Source: CAZSHG01 sp964459995
GTDB taxonomy: Bacteria > UBP14 > UBA6098
Assembly: GCA_964459995.1 (NCBI GenBank)
Contig: CAYWOR010000020.1
Location: 1-34,336, forward strand
Length of the DNA stretch: 34,336 nt
Reading direction: 5' to 3'
This document shows, piece by piece, positions 8,157 through 15,914 of this stretch. The notes beneath the pieces were generated by a model, which saw only the letters and a list, made by a program, of their open reading frames with translations, was not told the DNA's origin and did not search any database. Position numbers and translations under genes: made by a program. Position 1 is the first letter of the stretch. Every line of letters begins with the position of its first letter.

Positions 8157-9497
8157 ATGAAAAAGCTGATTATCATATTGCTCATACTCGCGGTTATTGC
8201 CGTTGTTGTTGTAGGAGCGGTTTTCATGAAGCGCAAAGCTTCCGGTGTTACTTCAGTTACATCCGAAACTGTTATGCGACGCGATATTTTGCAGGTTGTA
8301 ACTGCTTTCGGGCGATTAAATCCACAGGTCGAAGTCTCGATTTCCAGCAAAGTTATTGGCCAAATTGAGAAACTTCATGTCGCTGAAGGGGATACCGTTT
8401 TCAAGGGCGACACCTTAGTCGAACTCGAACGCAACCGCTATATTGCGGCTGTTTCCGCGGCTCAAGCGGCTCTTAGGTCGGCAAGATCGGATGTCAGCCG
8501 AAACGAAGCAAATCTACGGCAAGCGCGCGAGAACCTTCGCAAAACTGAAACTATGTTTGAAAAAGGGCTAACCTCCGAGGACGCTCTTCTTCAGGCACAA
8601 ACTTCGGTCGAAGTTCAGGAGGCACTTCTCGAATCTGCGCGGAACAATGTCGATAGGGCACAAGGCACTCTCGAAGAAACTCAGGACGACCTCGACCGCA
8701 CAACTATAATCGCACCGGTTTCTGGCGTGGTTATAAGCCTTTCCGCCGAAGAGGGCGAGAATGTTATCACCGGCACAATGAATAACGCCGGAAGTGTCAT
8801 TATGACAATTGCCCAGCTCGACGCGATGGAGGCAGTAGTAGATGTGGACGAGGCCGATGTTGTCAATGTCGATATTGGGCAAAGCGTAAAAGTCAGGGTA
8901 GATGCCTTCTCAGATACTTTCCTTATTGGCGAAGTGATTCGAATCGCAAACAGCGCTAAACTTCAGAGTGTTGGTGGCTCCGAGACAGTAGCGAATTATG
9001 AAATTAGAATTTCCGTTCCCGAGCCAATCAGAGGAATTCGCCCGGGAATGAGCTGTAGAGCGGAAATCGAAGTGGACAAAGCTGAAAATGCGGTTTGTGT
9101 TCCCATCCAGAGTATCGTGGCGGCACGACAGGCCGAAGGCGAAACGCCATCGACAGCCACAGTAAGTAGACAACAAACCGGCGGCGGCCCTCCCGGTCCT
9201 CCCGGAGCCGGCGGTCCGCAAAGTGGTAGAAGTAGTTCTGCGTCTGCCTCGCGCGCGACTCGACGCCAAGACGCAGTCTTCGTAGTTGAGGGTGATGTTA
9301 CGCGGCAAAGAATTGTGCAAACAGGAATCGCTGACGATAGATATATCGAAATCAAATCCGGCCTCGAAGGCGGCGAAACTGTTGTTACAGGAAGATACGA
9401 AGCCCTTCGCGCCCTTCAGGACGGAGATAGAGTCCAACAGATAAACACCAGTGTTGGCGGAAACGCGAGAGGCGGATTCAATGCGAGAGCTAATTAA
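8157..9497 (+). CDS. macA: Periplasmic adaptor (membrane fusion) protein, MacA/HlyD type
   Basis: 446 aa, ATG at 8157 with GGAGG at 8147-8151. An N-terminal membrane anchor (residues about 3-25) is followed by a lipoyl/barrel-sandwich half (QIEKLHVAEGDTVFKGDTLVELE). Next comes a coiled-coil hairpin of about residues 95-180 (AAQAALRSARSDVSRNEANL...LESARNNVDRAQGT). The second lipoyl half follows (RTTIIAPVSGVVISL), then beta-barrel and membrane-proximal domains. A Gly/Pro/Ser-rich insert around residues 340-370 (QTGGGPPGPPGAGGPQ) is a low-complexity linker within the membrane-proximal domain. It links the inner-membrane ABC transporter to the TolC-like channel. Its 3' end overlaps the ATPase gene by 17 bp. 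Confidence 0.9.
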   Translation: MKKLIIILLILAVIAVVVVGAVFMKRKASGVTSVTSETVMRRDILQVVTAFGRLNPQVEVSISSKVIGQIEKLHVAEGDTVFKGDTLVELERNRYIAAVSAAQAALRSARSDVSRNEANLRQARENLRKTETMFEKGLTSEDALLQAQTSVEVQEALLESARNNVDRAQGTLEETQDDLDRTTIIAPVSGVVISLSAEEGENVITGTMNNAGSVIMTIAQLDAMEAVVDVDEADVVNVDIGQSVKVRVDAFSDTFLIGEVIRIANSAKLQSVGGSETVANYEIRISVPEPIRGIRPGMSCRAEIEVDKAENAVCVPIQSIVAARQAEGETPSTATVSRQQTGGGPPGPPGAGGPQSGRSSSASASRATRRQDAVFVVEGDVTRQRIVQTGIADDRYIEIKSGLEGGETVVTGRYEALRALQDGDRVQQINTSVGGNARGGFNARAN

Positions 9498-10164
9498 AAT
9501 AGAAAACATCACAAAAGTTTATCAAATGGGCAAAACCCAAGTTTTTGCTCTAAGAGGACTGTCCCTATCAATCGCCGAATCCGAATATATATCCATAATG
9601 GGTCCGTCAGGAAGCGGAAAATCTACTCTGTTGAATATTCTCGGAATGTTGGATGTCCCAACAAGCGGGGATTATGTTTTCCGTGGCACAAATGTGTCAG
9701 AGCTTGCTGACAACAGACTCGCAGAGGTTCGCAACCGTGAAGTGGGCTTTGTTTTCCAAACATTCAACCTTCTTCCTCGAGCGACGGCACTGGGCAATGT
9801 CGAACTTCCGCTAATATATGCGGGTGTCTCGCGCAAAGAGCGACGAGAAAGAGCGATTCAGGTTCTCGAACAGGTTGGTCTTGCCGACAGAATGAACCAT
9901 CGACCGAATGAACTTTCTGGAGGACAACGGCAAAGAGTAGCAATGGCTCGAGCATTAGTTACTAAGCCCGGAATCATCCTCGCTGACGAGCCGACAGGAA
10001 ATCTCGATAGCAAAACCGGAATCGAAATCATGGGCTTACTCGATAACCTCTCCGAGCTTGGACATACTGTAATACTTGTAACGCATGAAAGATCGATTGC
10101 TGAACATGCGCGTCGAAACGTAGAACTACTCGACGGCAGAATCTCGCACGATCAAACAAAGTAA
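9481..10164 (+). CDS. macB: MacB/LolD-type ABC transporter ATPase
   Basis: 227 aa from the ATG at 9481. An upstream TTG at 9451 would lengthen the overlap with the adaptor gene and add no conserved sequence. All ABC motifs are present: Walker A GPSGSGKST (about residue 42), Q-loop FVFQTFNLLP, signature LSGGQRQRVAMARA, Walker B IILADEPTGNLD and the H-loop VTHE. It belongs to the MacB/LolD/FtsE subgroup. In canonical MacB the ATPase and permease are one polypeptide; here the ATPase is separate and is followed by two permease genes, as in many HlyD-MacB-like exporters outside Proteobacteria. It powers export of an unknown substrate. Confidence 0.92.
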   Translation: MRELIKIENITKVYQMGKTQVFALRGLSLSIAESEYISIMGPSGSGKSTLLNILGMLDVPTSGDYVFRGTNVSELADNRLAEVRNREVGFVFQTFNLLPRATALGNVELPLIYAGVSRKERRERAIQVLEQVGLADRMNHRPNELSGGQRQRVAMARALVTKPGIILADEPTGNLDSKTGIEIMGLLDNLSELGHTVILVTHERSIAEHARRNVELLDGRISHDQTK

Positions 10165-10176
10165 GAAAGTCGTCAA

Positions 10177-11394
10177 TTGTATCTGATAATAGAAAGCATA
10201 CGTTCCGCCATCGATTCGCTCAGGAGCCATCCGCTCCGGACGATGCTTACAATGCTTGGAATTCTCGTGGGCGTAACTACGATTATCCTCATCGTATCCC
10301 TTATCGCAGGCCTCGACGGTATGGTCGCGAAAGAATTTTCGCGTGTGGGAACACGAGTGCTATACATAGGAAGACATCAGTGGGGCTCGGCATACTCATG
10401 GAGAGCACCGCAAATCGGGCAAAAAGAGCTGGATGCAATTAATCGCGTATATCTTGCGGAATATGTTGTGCCATATAGGCAATCCAGAGGAAATTTATCG
10501 CGTGGGGGAGTCGAGCTTCAGAACATGGAAGTTATTGGGACTACCGAAGATTACCATCTTGTCCGCGAAATACCCATTGTCATGGGCAGATTCTTTTCTC
10601 GGTTCGAAGCCGACAAAGGAACACGTATCTGTGTCATTGGTTGGGATATTTACGAAAAACTCTTCCCAAACGGCGACGATCCTCTGAACGAATATGTCGA
10701 AATTTCCGGAATCCCATTCCGAGTAATAGGCGTAATCGAGAAACAGGGCAACCTAATGACGAACATGAGCGGAATGGCCGCCGATTATAACGCCTACATC
10801 CCTCTTCCAGCCGCGAATAAAATCTTCGGGAGATGGCGTGGTTTTACGATTATGGTTAGCGCACCTTCGGAGGACCTTATCGATGACCTCGAACAGGAAT
10901 GTCGTATGGCTCTTCGTGCGGTAAGAAATCTCAAACCCGCGGATTCCGATAATTTCGGCATCAACAAACAAGATTTTTTCCTGCAGGAATTCCGCAATGC
11001 TACAAAGTATCTTTGGGCGGCTCTTATAGGAATCGCGGCGCTTTCATTATTGGTTGGGGGGATAGGCGTGATGAACATCATGCTGATTTCTGTTACCGAA
11101 CGCACACGAGAAATTGGAGTGCGAAAAGCCCTCGGCGCGAAACGCCGGAATATATTACTCCAATTCCTTCTCGAAGCATTAATCGTCTGCTGGAGCGGCG
11201 GAATTATCGGCGCGCTCATCGGATTTTTTATGTCGGCATTAATTGCGGCTTTATCACCTTTGGTATTTGTATTCTCGCTTCCGGCTGTAGGATTAGGTTT
11301 CGCTTTTACTTCGGGGATAGGGGTATTCTTCGGATTATACCCGGCAATTAAGGCGGCGCATAAATCGCCTGTGGAGGCTCTTCGATACGAATAA
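10177..11394 (+). CDS. MacB/FtsX-type ABC transporter permease (first)
   Basis: 405 aa with a TTG start at 10177, 12 bp after the ATPase stop. Transmembrane helix 1 is at residues about 17-43 (TMLTMLGILVGVTTIILIVSLIAG). A large periplasmic MacB core domain follows (about residues 50-275; GRFFSRFEADKGTRICVIGW). Three C-terminal helices close the protein. The cytoplasmic signature VTERTREIGVRKALGA is the FtsX-fold coupling region that contacts the ATPase. The periplasmic domain should transmit force to the adaptor and channel (mechanotransmission) rather than pump across the inner membrane. It probably pairs with the next permease as a heterodimer. Confidence 0.9.
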   Translation: MYLIIESIRSAIDSLRSHPLRTMLTMLGILVGVTTIILIVSLIAGLDGMVAKEFSRVGTRVLYIGRHQWGSAYSWRAPQIGQKELDAINRVYLAEYVVPYRQSRGNLSRGGVELQNMEVIGTTEDYHLVREIPIVMGRFFSRFEADKGTRICVIGWDIYEKLFPNGDDPLNEYVEISGIPFRVIGVIEKQGNLMTNMSGMAADYNAYIPLPAANKIFGRWRGFTIMVSAPSEDLIDDLEQECRMALRAVRNLKPADSDNFGINKQDFFLQEFRNATKYLWAALIGIAALSLLVGGIGVMNIMLISVTERTREIGVRKALGAKRRNILLQFLLEALIVCWSGGIIGALIGFFMSALIAALSPLVFVFSLPAVGLGFAFTSGIGVFFGLYPAIKAAHKSPVEALRYE

Positions 11395-11410
11395 ATCGAA
11401 TTAAATAAGC

Positions 11411-12655
11411 ATGAAAATATTATCTCACATATCTATAGCCCTTCATGGAATCAATCAAAATCGCTTGCGTGGTTTTCTATCGATTCTCGGCGTTGTCGTT
11501 GGTGTCGTTGCTGTTATAGGTATGGGGGCATTGGCCTGGAGTATGCAATCCGCTCTCGCGAGTAGGGCGGAGAGCCTTGGCGCAAATACTTTCAGTGTTG
11601 AACGGGCGAGTGACATCGAGATGGCCTTGTCTTGGTTTTCCGGGAACCGCACAGAATCCTTCGAATTATGGCGCAGGCCTCGTTTCGATCTCAATTATGT
11701 CGATGAGATCATGGCCTCGTGCCCTTCGGTGAAATCCGTTGCGCCAATCGCAAACGGTAGCTTCCGGATGCGTTTCGGAAGTAGCAGATCTCAGGAATCA
11801 ATAAACTACATAGGCACAAATGAAAATTTCCTTCAGGGCGGTATCTACAAACTCGAAGACGGAAGATTTCTACGGTCTCACGATGTCGAAACTCGCAGAT
11901 ATGTTTGTGTTATCGGCCAACAGCTTGTGAGCGAGTTTTTCCCAAATGTTGACCCCATCGGACAAATATTGTATATAGGACAAATGCCATGTCAAGTCAT
12001 CGGAACACTCGAAAAGGTGGGTTCCACACTCGGTGAAAACCCCGATGAAATCGCCATAATGCCCATAACCACCGCAATCAAGCACAACCGGTGGATGGTA
12101 TGGCAAATGAAAATGAATATAGAGGCTTACCCCGAGAAGCTCGAAGAAGCCACCGATGAGGTTATCTCTACTCTTCGCCGTATCCGAGGTCTTGCCCCCG
12201 AAGACAATAACAATTTCTCAATCGTAACCTCCGATATGATGAAGGAGATATATGGGAAAATCACCGGCGCGGCGGCTATCGTTGTCCTGATTATCGCTGG
12301 CGTTAGCCTAATTGTTGCCGGAATCGGGATCATGAATGTGATGTTCGTTTCTGTTAAGGAAAGAACACGTGAAATTGGAATTCGCAAAGCCTGCGGAGCA
12401 TCTTCGAAAGATATTCTCATCCAATTCACTCTCGAAGCAATAATGCTTTCCTCCTTTGGTGGGATCATCGGAATGACTGTTGTGGGAGTCTTGATAAACA
12501 CTGTTGGAAGATTAGCTCCTTTCGATATTATTTTTCCGCCGGGTCTAATCGCGATGGGGCTGTTTTTCTCGATGTTGGTTGGTGTTGTATTTGGAATAGT
12601 GCCGGCGATTAGGGCTAGCAAAATGAATGTCGTCGATGCTCTGAGATACGAATAG
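11411..12655 (+). CDS. MacB/FtsX-type ABC transporter permease (second)
   Basis: 414 aa, ATG at 11411, 16 bp after the first permease; no clear ribosome-binding site is visible. The architecture matches its neighbour. Helix 1 is at residues about 22-45 (GFLSILGVVVGVVAVIGMGAL), followed by a periplasmic core (GRFLRSHDVETRRYVCVIGQ) and three C-terminal helices. The coupling motif VKERTREIGIRKACGA replaces VTERTREIGVRKALGA. Moderate divergence from the first copy suggests an old duplication and a heterodimeric transporter. It is the last gene of the five-gene efflux operon; no terminator hairpin is evident before the next promoter at 12707. Confidence 0.9.
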   Translation: MKILSHISIALHGINQNRLRGFLSILGVVVGVVAVIGMGALAWSMQSALASRAESLGANTFSVERASDIEMALSWFSGNRTESFELWRRPRFDLNYVDEIMASCPSVKSVAPIANGSFRMRFGSSRSQESINYIGTNENFLQGGIYKLEDGRFLRSHDVETRRYVCVIGQQLVSEFFPNVDPIGQILYIGQMPCQVIGTLEKVGSTLGENPDEIAIMPITTAIKHNRWMVWQMKMNIEAYPEKLEEATDEVISTLRRIRGLAPEDNNNFSIVTSDMMKEIYGKITGAAAIVVLIIAGVSLIVAGIGIMNVMFVSVKERTREIGIRKACGASSKDILIQFTLEAIMLSSFGGIIGMTVVGVLINTVGRLAPFDIIFPPGLIAMGLFFSMLVGVVFGIVPAIRASKMNVVDALRYE

Positions 12656-12706
12656 CAATCTGTTGCTAATCGAGGAAAATTTGTCTATTCACTCACAAAA
12701 ATTGCC

Positions 12707-12734
12707 TTGAAACCAACCCCAAAAAGCTTACATT
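12707..12734 (+). promoter_or_regulatory. Possible sigma70 promoter
   Basis: TTGAAA at 12707-12712 and TACATT at 12729-12734, spacer 16 bp, about 50 bp upstream of the next start codon. Confidence 0.45.
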
Positions 12735-12784
12735 AAAAATACCTATTGGCTTAAGTCAAACGATAGTCAACTCAAGGAGTAAAT

Positions 12785-13687
12785 GTGAGCGAAAGGCCTG
12801 AACAAAAATTTCCCCTCAATATAAATAAAGTTAAATTCGCTCTCGGTAATTTCAAATGGATATGCCTTATCGTTCTAACTTTGATTTGCACCGGAAACCT
12901 CCTTGCAGTTAGGATGAGCCCAGCGGCTTTTACTGCTCAGAATATCCCCATAGGAACAGAATTCGATCTTAGCGTTCCATTAACAATCCGTCTTTCGGAA
13001 AATGACACAATCGCAAAGAAATTCACCGTAACACCGCTTCTGCCCTCGGAGGTTCGAAGTGAATGGCTCGCAGGTTACGAGGAAATCCCCTCCGCAGATT
13101 TTTTAAAAATCGGGGGGGAAGGCGATATCTTTGTCAGTCCGAGGGAACCAGCCATCCGACGACTTCTTATCGAGTTCCCAGATGACAATTCATTGCTAAA
13201 TAGGCATTTTCTGGTCCATCTTCGAGTAATGCCACAGGATGTCTCTGGGATGTTTCAGGCTGTTTTAGTAGGGTCATATCTTTTGGAGACTTCACCAAGT
13301 GCCGATAGATTCACAAAACCGGGGGGACATCCGATTTCTGTATCGCCATCTATAGTGGCTTTCGACAGCCTCGGTTTCGCGACTGTGCGAATTTACAACA
13401 ATCATGACAGCGCTCTCGAAGTTATCCTAAGGCTCGACATTCCACCACAAACCGACAAAATGCAGGTCGAATTAACACGAGGATTCATTCGAGGTGTTCT
13501 CGGCGATGGCGTGTCTATCGATAAATCTAAAATCCTCGTGCAAGCGGGAGGATTTGAAGACGTTACGATTCGAATTAAACCCGATTTTCGAGCCACTATC
13601 AGCCGAAACTCGGAATATATCCTATGGCTCGAAGTTCCCGGTTTCGAAAAATCGGAAAGGTTTATTAGAGTTCATTATCGGCCGTAA
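12785..13687 (+). CDS. Secreted or membrane-anchored protein of unknown function with Ig-like beta domains
   Basis: 300 aa, GTG start at 12785 with AAGGAG at 12774-12779. Residues about 22-42 (FKWICLIVLTLICTGNLLAV) form an unusually late signal or anchor segment after a charged 20-residue N-terminus. The rest is strand-rich with no catalytic motif. A first region (about residues 44-165) contains FDLSVPLTIRLSEND and VSPREPAIRRLLIEFP. A second (about 180-300) contains ISVSPSIVAFDSLGFATVRIYNNHD and closes EYILWLEVPGFEKSERFIRV. The latter resembles chaperone-like or ASPM/MSP-type immunoglobulin folds seen in periplasmic assembly proteins. I do not recognise the family and assign no function. It heads a run of small envelope genes. 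Confidence 0.8.
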   Translation: MSERPEQKFPLNINKVKFALGNFKWICLIVLTLICTGNLLAVRMSPAAFTAQNIPIGTEFDLSVPLTIRLSENDTIAKKFTVTPLLPSEVRSEWLAGYEEIPSADFLKIGGEGDIFVSPREPAIRRLLIEFPDDNSLLNRHFLVHLRVMPQDVSGMFQAVLVGSYLLETSPSADRFTKPGGHPISVSPSIVAFDSLGFATVRIYNNHDSALEVILRLDIPPQTDKMQVELTRGFIRGVLGDGVSIDKSKILVQAGGFEDVTIRIKPDFRATISRNSEYILWLEVPGFEKSERFIRVHYRP

Positions 13688-13765
13688 TTTCATCCCCAAG
13701 TAACCTGTTATGGCCTATTTGTTGCTACAGTGAATGGATATTTCGTTTATTCGAAAGGAGAATAG

Positions 13766-14269
13766 ATGAAAAAGGCAATGATAATTTTTATGCTGATGTC
13801 CGTAATAACGGCATTCGCGCAGGGCACAACCACTGGCAAGATTGTTATCGCGACTGAGGACACTGTCATCACAAAGGACCTCGGCGAGGGCAAAATCGAT
13901 GTAATCGCAATCGTCGAGGAAGCTCTCGAAGGTGTCGAGGGAGATATTCCCCGCGAAGAGATCATGATTAAGCTTCGCGGAAAATTGGGCGACGAATCTG
14001 CGGGCGTGAAACGTATCGAGCGCAGAATCGAAAGACGAATCGACAACGACAGACGTGACAATGAAAAATTCGCGCATTACAAACAGAGAAGCTGTTCTCA
14101 CGACAACAACTCAAAAAACCGTGAGCATTGCAAGTCTGCGGTATTTTTCGGCACTTTCATGAAGTGCATGTGGAAGGTGGTCGTGTTCGTTATGTGGATT
14201 GTTACGCTTATCGTGTTCGGACGAGGTTTTTCAAAAATTGCCGCAAGCCACAAAGAAACAAAAAGCTAA
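13766..14269 (+). CDS. Small secreted or tail-anchored protein of unknown function
   Basis: 167 aa, ATG at 13766 with AAAGGAG. Signal peptide at residues 1-19 (MSVITAFAQG). An acidic region follows (EEALEGVEGDIPREE). Then comes a strongly basic, charged stretch (about residues 90-120, ERRIERRIDNDRRDNEKF) with a Cys/His-containing segment (CSHDNNSKNREHC). A C-terminal hydrophobic helix covers about residues 130-152 (FMKCMWKVVVFVMWIVTLIVFG). This predicts a protein exposed to the periplasm and anchored by its C-terminus. No family is recognised. The 3' end overlaps the next gene, which also encodes a membrane protein, suggesting joint synthesis. Confidence 0.7.
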   Translation: MKKAMIIFMLMSVITAFAQGTTTGKIVIATEDTVITKDLGEGKIDVIAIVEEALEGVEGDIPREEIMIKLRGKLGDESAGVKRIERRIERRIDNDRRDNEKFAHYKQRSCSHDNNSKNREHCKSAVFFGTFMKCMWKVVVFVMWIVTLIVFGRGFSKIAASHKETKS

Positions 14270-14684
14270 GGGCGGCTGGAAAGACTTTATCCGCGGTGCG
14301 TTGGCCGGATTTGTATTCGGTGCGGGGCTTTTTCTTGTTGTCCGTCCGGATATAACCGAAACTCTCAGGTTCATTTTAAGGTTGCTTACTCCTGCCGGAA
14401 TGGCCGGTTTCTTTGCTGTTCTGATCGGCGATTGGCTTCGCAAAAGAATGCGTTCAAGTGCATTGAAATACTTGATATTTGTCCTTTTAGGGTGTATTTT
14501 CGGTGCTTTTGTGAAATTGCTACTCTCGAGATCGCCAAATATTCAATTGACTGGAGTCGGTTTATATTTCTCGATTTGGGCGGGCGGCGTTGCTGGTTTT
14601 GCGGTTAGGTTGGCACTCGATGAAATTGTGAATGAAACTTTGGAAAACATAAGGAAAAGAAATGAAAACGAAGAACCAGAATGA
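14238..14684 (+). CDS. Multi-pass membrane protein of unknown function
   Basis: About 148 aa. No ATG lies near the N-terminus. A TTG at 14238 (GAGG at 14223-14226) gives LPQATKKQKAKGGW..., a basic cytoplasmic start; a TTG at 14199 is the alternative. Four hydrophobic helices follow: GALAGFVFGAGLFLVV, LLTPAGMAGFFAVLIGDW, YLIFVLLGCIFGAFVKLLL and YFSIWAGGVAGFAVRLAL. The C-terminus is charged (NIRKRNENEEPE). The start overlaps the previous gene by 32 bp and the end overlaps the cupin gene by 23 bp, so the three genes are probably translated in concert. No family is recognised; the start is uncertain. Confidence 0.65.
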   Translation: MPQATKKQKAKGGWKDFIRGALAGFVFGAGLFLVVRPDITETLRFILRLLTPAGMAGFFAVLIGDWLRKRMRSSALKYLIFVLLGCIFGAFVKLLLSRSPNIQLTGVGLYFSIWAGGVAGFAVRLALDEIVNETLENIRKRNENEEPE

Positions 14685-15027
14685 TGTTCCGGTGATTTCC
14701 GTCAATATGGATGGAGCCTACAAAGCAGGTATTCAGGTTTTAATATCTGTTGAGGACGGAGCTCCGAATTTCGCTATGAGGCGCTTCACTATTGCGCCCG
14801 AAGGCCACACACCGCTTCATCGCCATGGCAATGAGCATGAAATATTCGTGCTTTCCGGTAAGGGCAAACTCGTTTATGAGGACAATGAATATCCCTTGAT
14901 GCCGGGAAGTTTTGCGTTGGTCGATCCGGGTGCGCTTCACCAGTTTCGCAACACCGGAGAAGAAGATTTCGTTTTTATCTGTGTGGTTCCAAACACTACA
15001 AATTGCGTCGTTCCAAAAAAACAGTAG
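14662..15027 (+). CDS. Small single-domain cupin
   Basis: 121 aa, ATG at 14662 with AAGGA upstream inside the previous gene. The cupin motif 1 is complete: HRHGNEHEIFVLSGKG, giving His, His and Glu metal ligands, followed by motif 2 PGALHQFRNTG with the fourth His ligand. It is a cytoplasmic metal-binding beta-barrel. Single cupins like this act as isomerases, dioxygenases or small-molecule sensors, and the sequence does not decide which. It overlaps the membrane-protein gene by 23 bp and sits just upstream of a DUF1573 lipoprotein. Confidence 0.85.
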   Translation: MKTKNQNDVPVISVNMDGAYKAGIQVLISVEDGAPNFAMRRFTIAPEGHTPLHRHGNEHEIFVLSGKGKLVYEDNEYPLMPGSFALVDPGALHQFRNTGEEDFVFICVVPNTTNCVVPKKQ

Positions 15028-15060
15028 GGGTTGTTTAGGATGTCAAAATTGAGGTTAATT

Positions 15061-15849
15061 ATGAAAACTACAATCAAATGGGTCTTTGTTGTCCTTATTG
15101 GTTTAGCTGTCTATGGCTGTGCAGGCAAACCTTCCGGGCCGGCAAAACCTGAGTTCGATACAATCGAGTTCGATTTCGGAAAAATCCCGCAGGGTGCGAC
15201 AGTCAGCCACATATACCAGTTAACAAACTTAGGTGGCGATTCAATCGTCGTGCAAAATGTCCGAACAAATTGTGGATGCACAAAAGCCCCAATCGAAAAG
15301 ACAGTTGCTTATGCCGGCGAGACGATCCCAATCGAATTAAGATTTAATTCACGTGGCTATCGAGGCAAATCGACGAAATCCGCCAACGTGAACCTCTTTA
15401 TCGAAGAACAGAATACACCAGCTTTCAGATTATCATTCTCTACCTTCACCGATACTACATCGACACCATTTGAAACTGGAGAGTTGGGTGCATCACCATA
15501 TAAAATTGAATTTAACGATTCTTTGGAATATGTCGATATCACTCTGACAAACTTCGTGGCGGCAAAACGAGAAATTCGGGTAGTCGATTATCAACCTGAA
15601 AGAGTAAAGCTTGCATGGACAAAGAAGTCTATCGCACCGAAAGGGGAGGAGATTCTGCGCGTAACTCGCATTGCAGATGCAAAAGGGATTGTCGCTTCGA
15701 TTACCCTCGAAATGACCGACCACCCAAATACTCGCATAACGATTCCTATTTCGGAGTATGTTGCGCAAGGCTCAGTTCGAACAGGACGCTCTGTCAGCAG
15801 ACCAGTCAATCCACCCTCCGAGAAAACTCCGTGGCAACCTGATAAATAA
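15061..15849 (+). CDS. DUF1573-family lipoprotein
   Basis: 262 aa from the ATG at 15061 (GAGG at 15051-15054). An ATG at 15040 would add seven residues and is also possible. The signal peptide ends in a lipobox-like VYGC (Cys at about residue 19), so it is probably a lipoprotein. The DUF1573 core (residues about 32-110) is an Ig-like, ASH-type fold with its usual hallmarks: FDFGKIPQGATVSHIYQLTN and the NCGCTKAPIE motif. A second strand-rich half follows and a low-complexity Pro/Ser tail ends the protein. DUF1573 proteins are common in FCB bacteria; their exact function is unknown. It is the last gene before a bidirectional terminator. Confidence 0.85.
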   Translation: MKTTIKWVFVVLIGLAVYGCAGKPSGPAKPEFDTIEFDFGKIPQGATVSHIYQLTNLGGDSIVVQNVRTNCGCTKAPIEKTVAYAGETIPIELRFNSRGYRGKSTKSANVNLFIEEQNTPAFRLSFSTFTDTTSTPFETGELGASPYKIEFNDSLEYVDITLTNFVAAKREIRVVDYQPERVKLAWTKKSIAPKGEEILRVTRIADAKGIVASITLEMTDHPNTRITIPISEYVAQGSVRTGRSVSRPVNPPSEKTPWQPDK

Positions 15850-15869
15850 TAACACGCTGATAGTTTTAA

Positions 15870-15895
15870 AAAAAGGCTCCGTTTGGAGCCTTTTT
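15870..15895. terminator. Bidirectional Rho-independent terminator
   Basis: AAAAAGGCTCC (15870-15880) pairs with GGAGCCTTTTT (15885-15895) around GTTT. It serves both the lipoprotein gene on the plus strand and the convergent protease gene on the minus strand. Confidence 0.9.
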
Positions 15896-15914
15896 CGTTT
15901 CTATTGTAATGATT

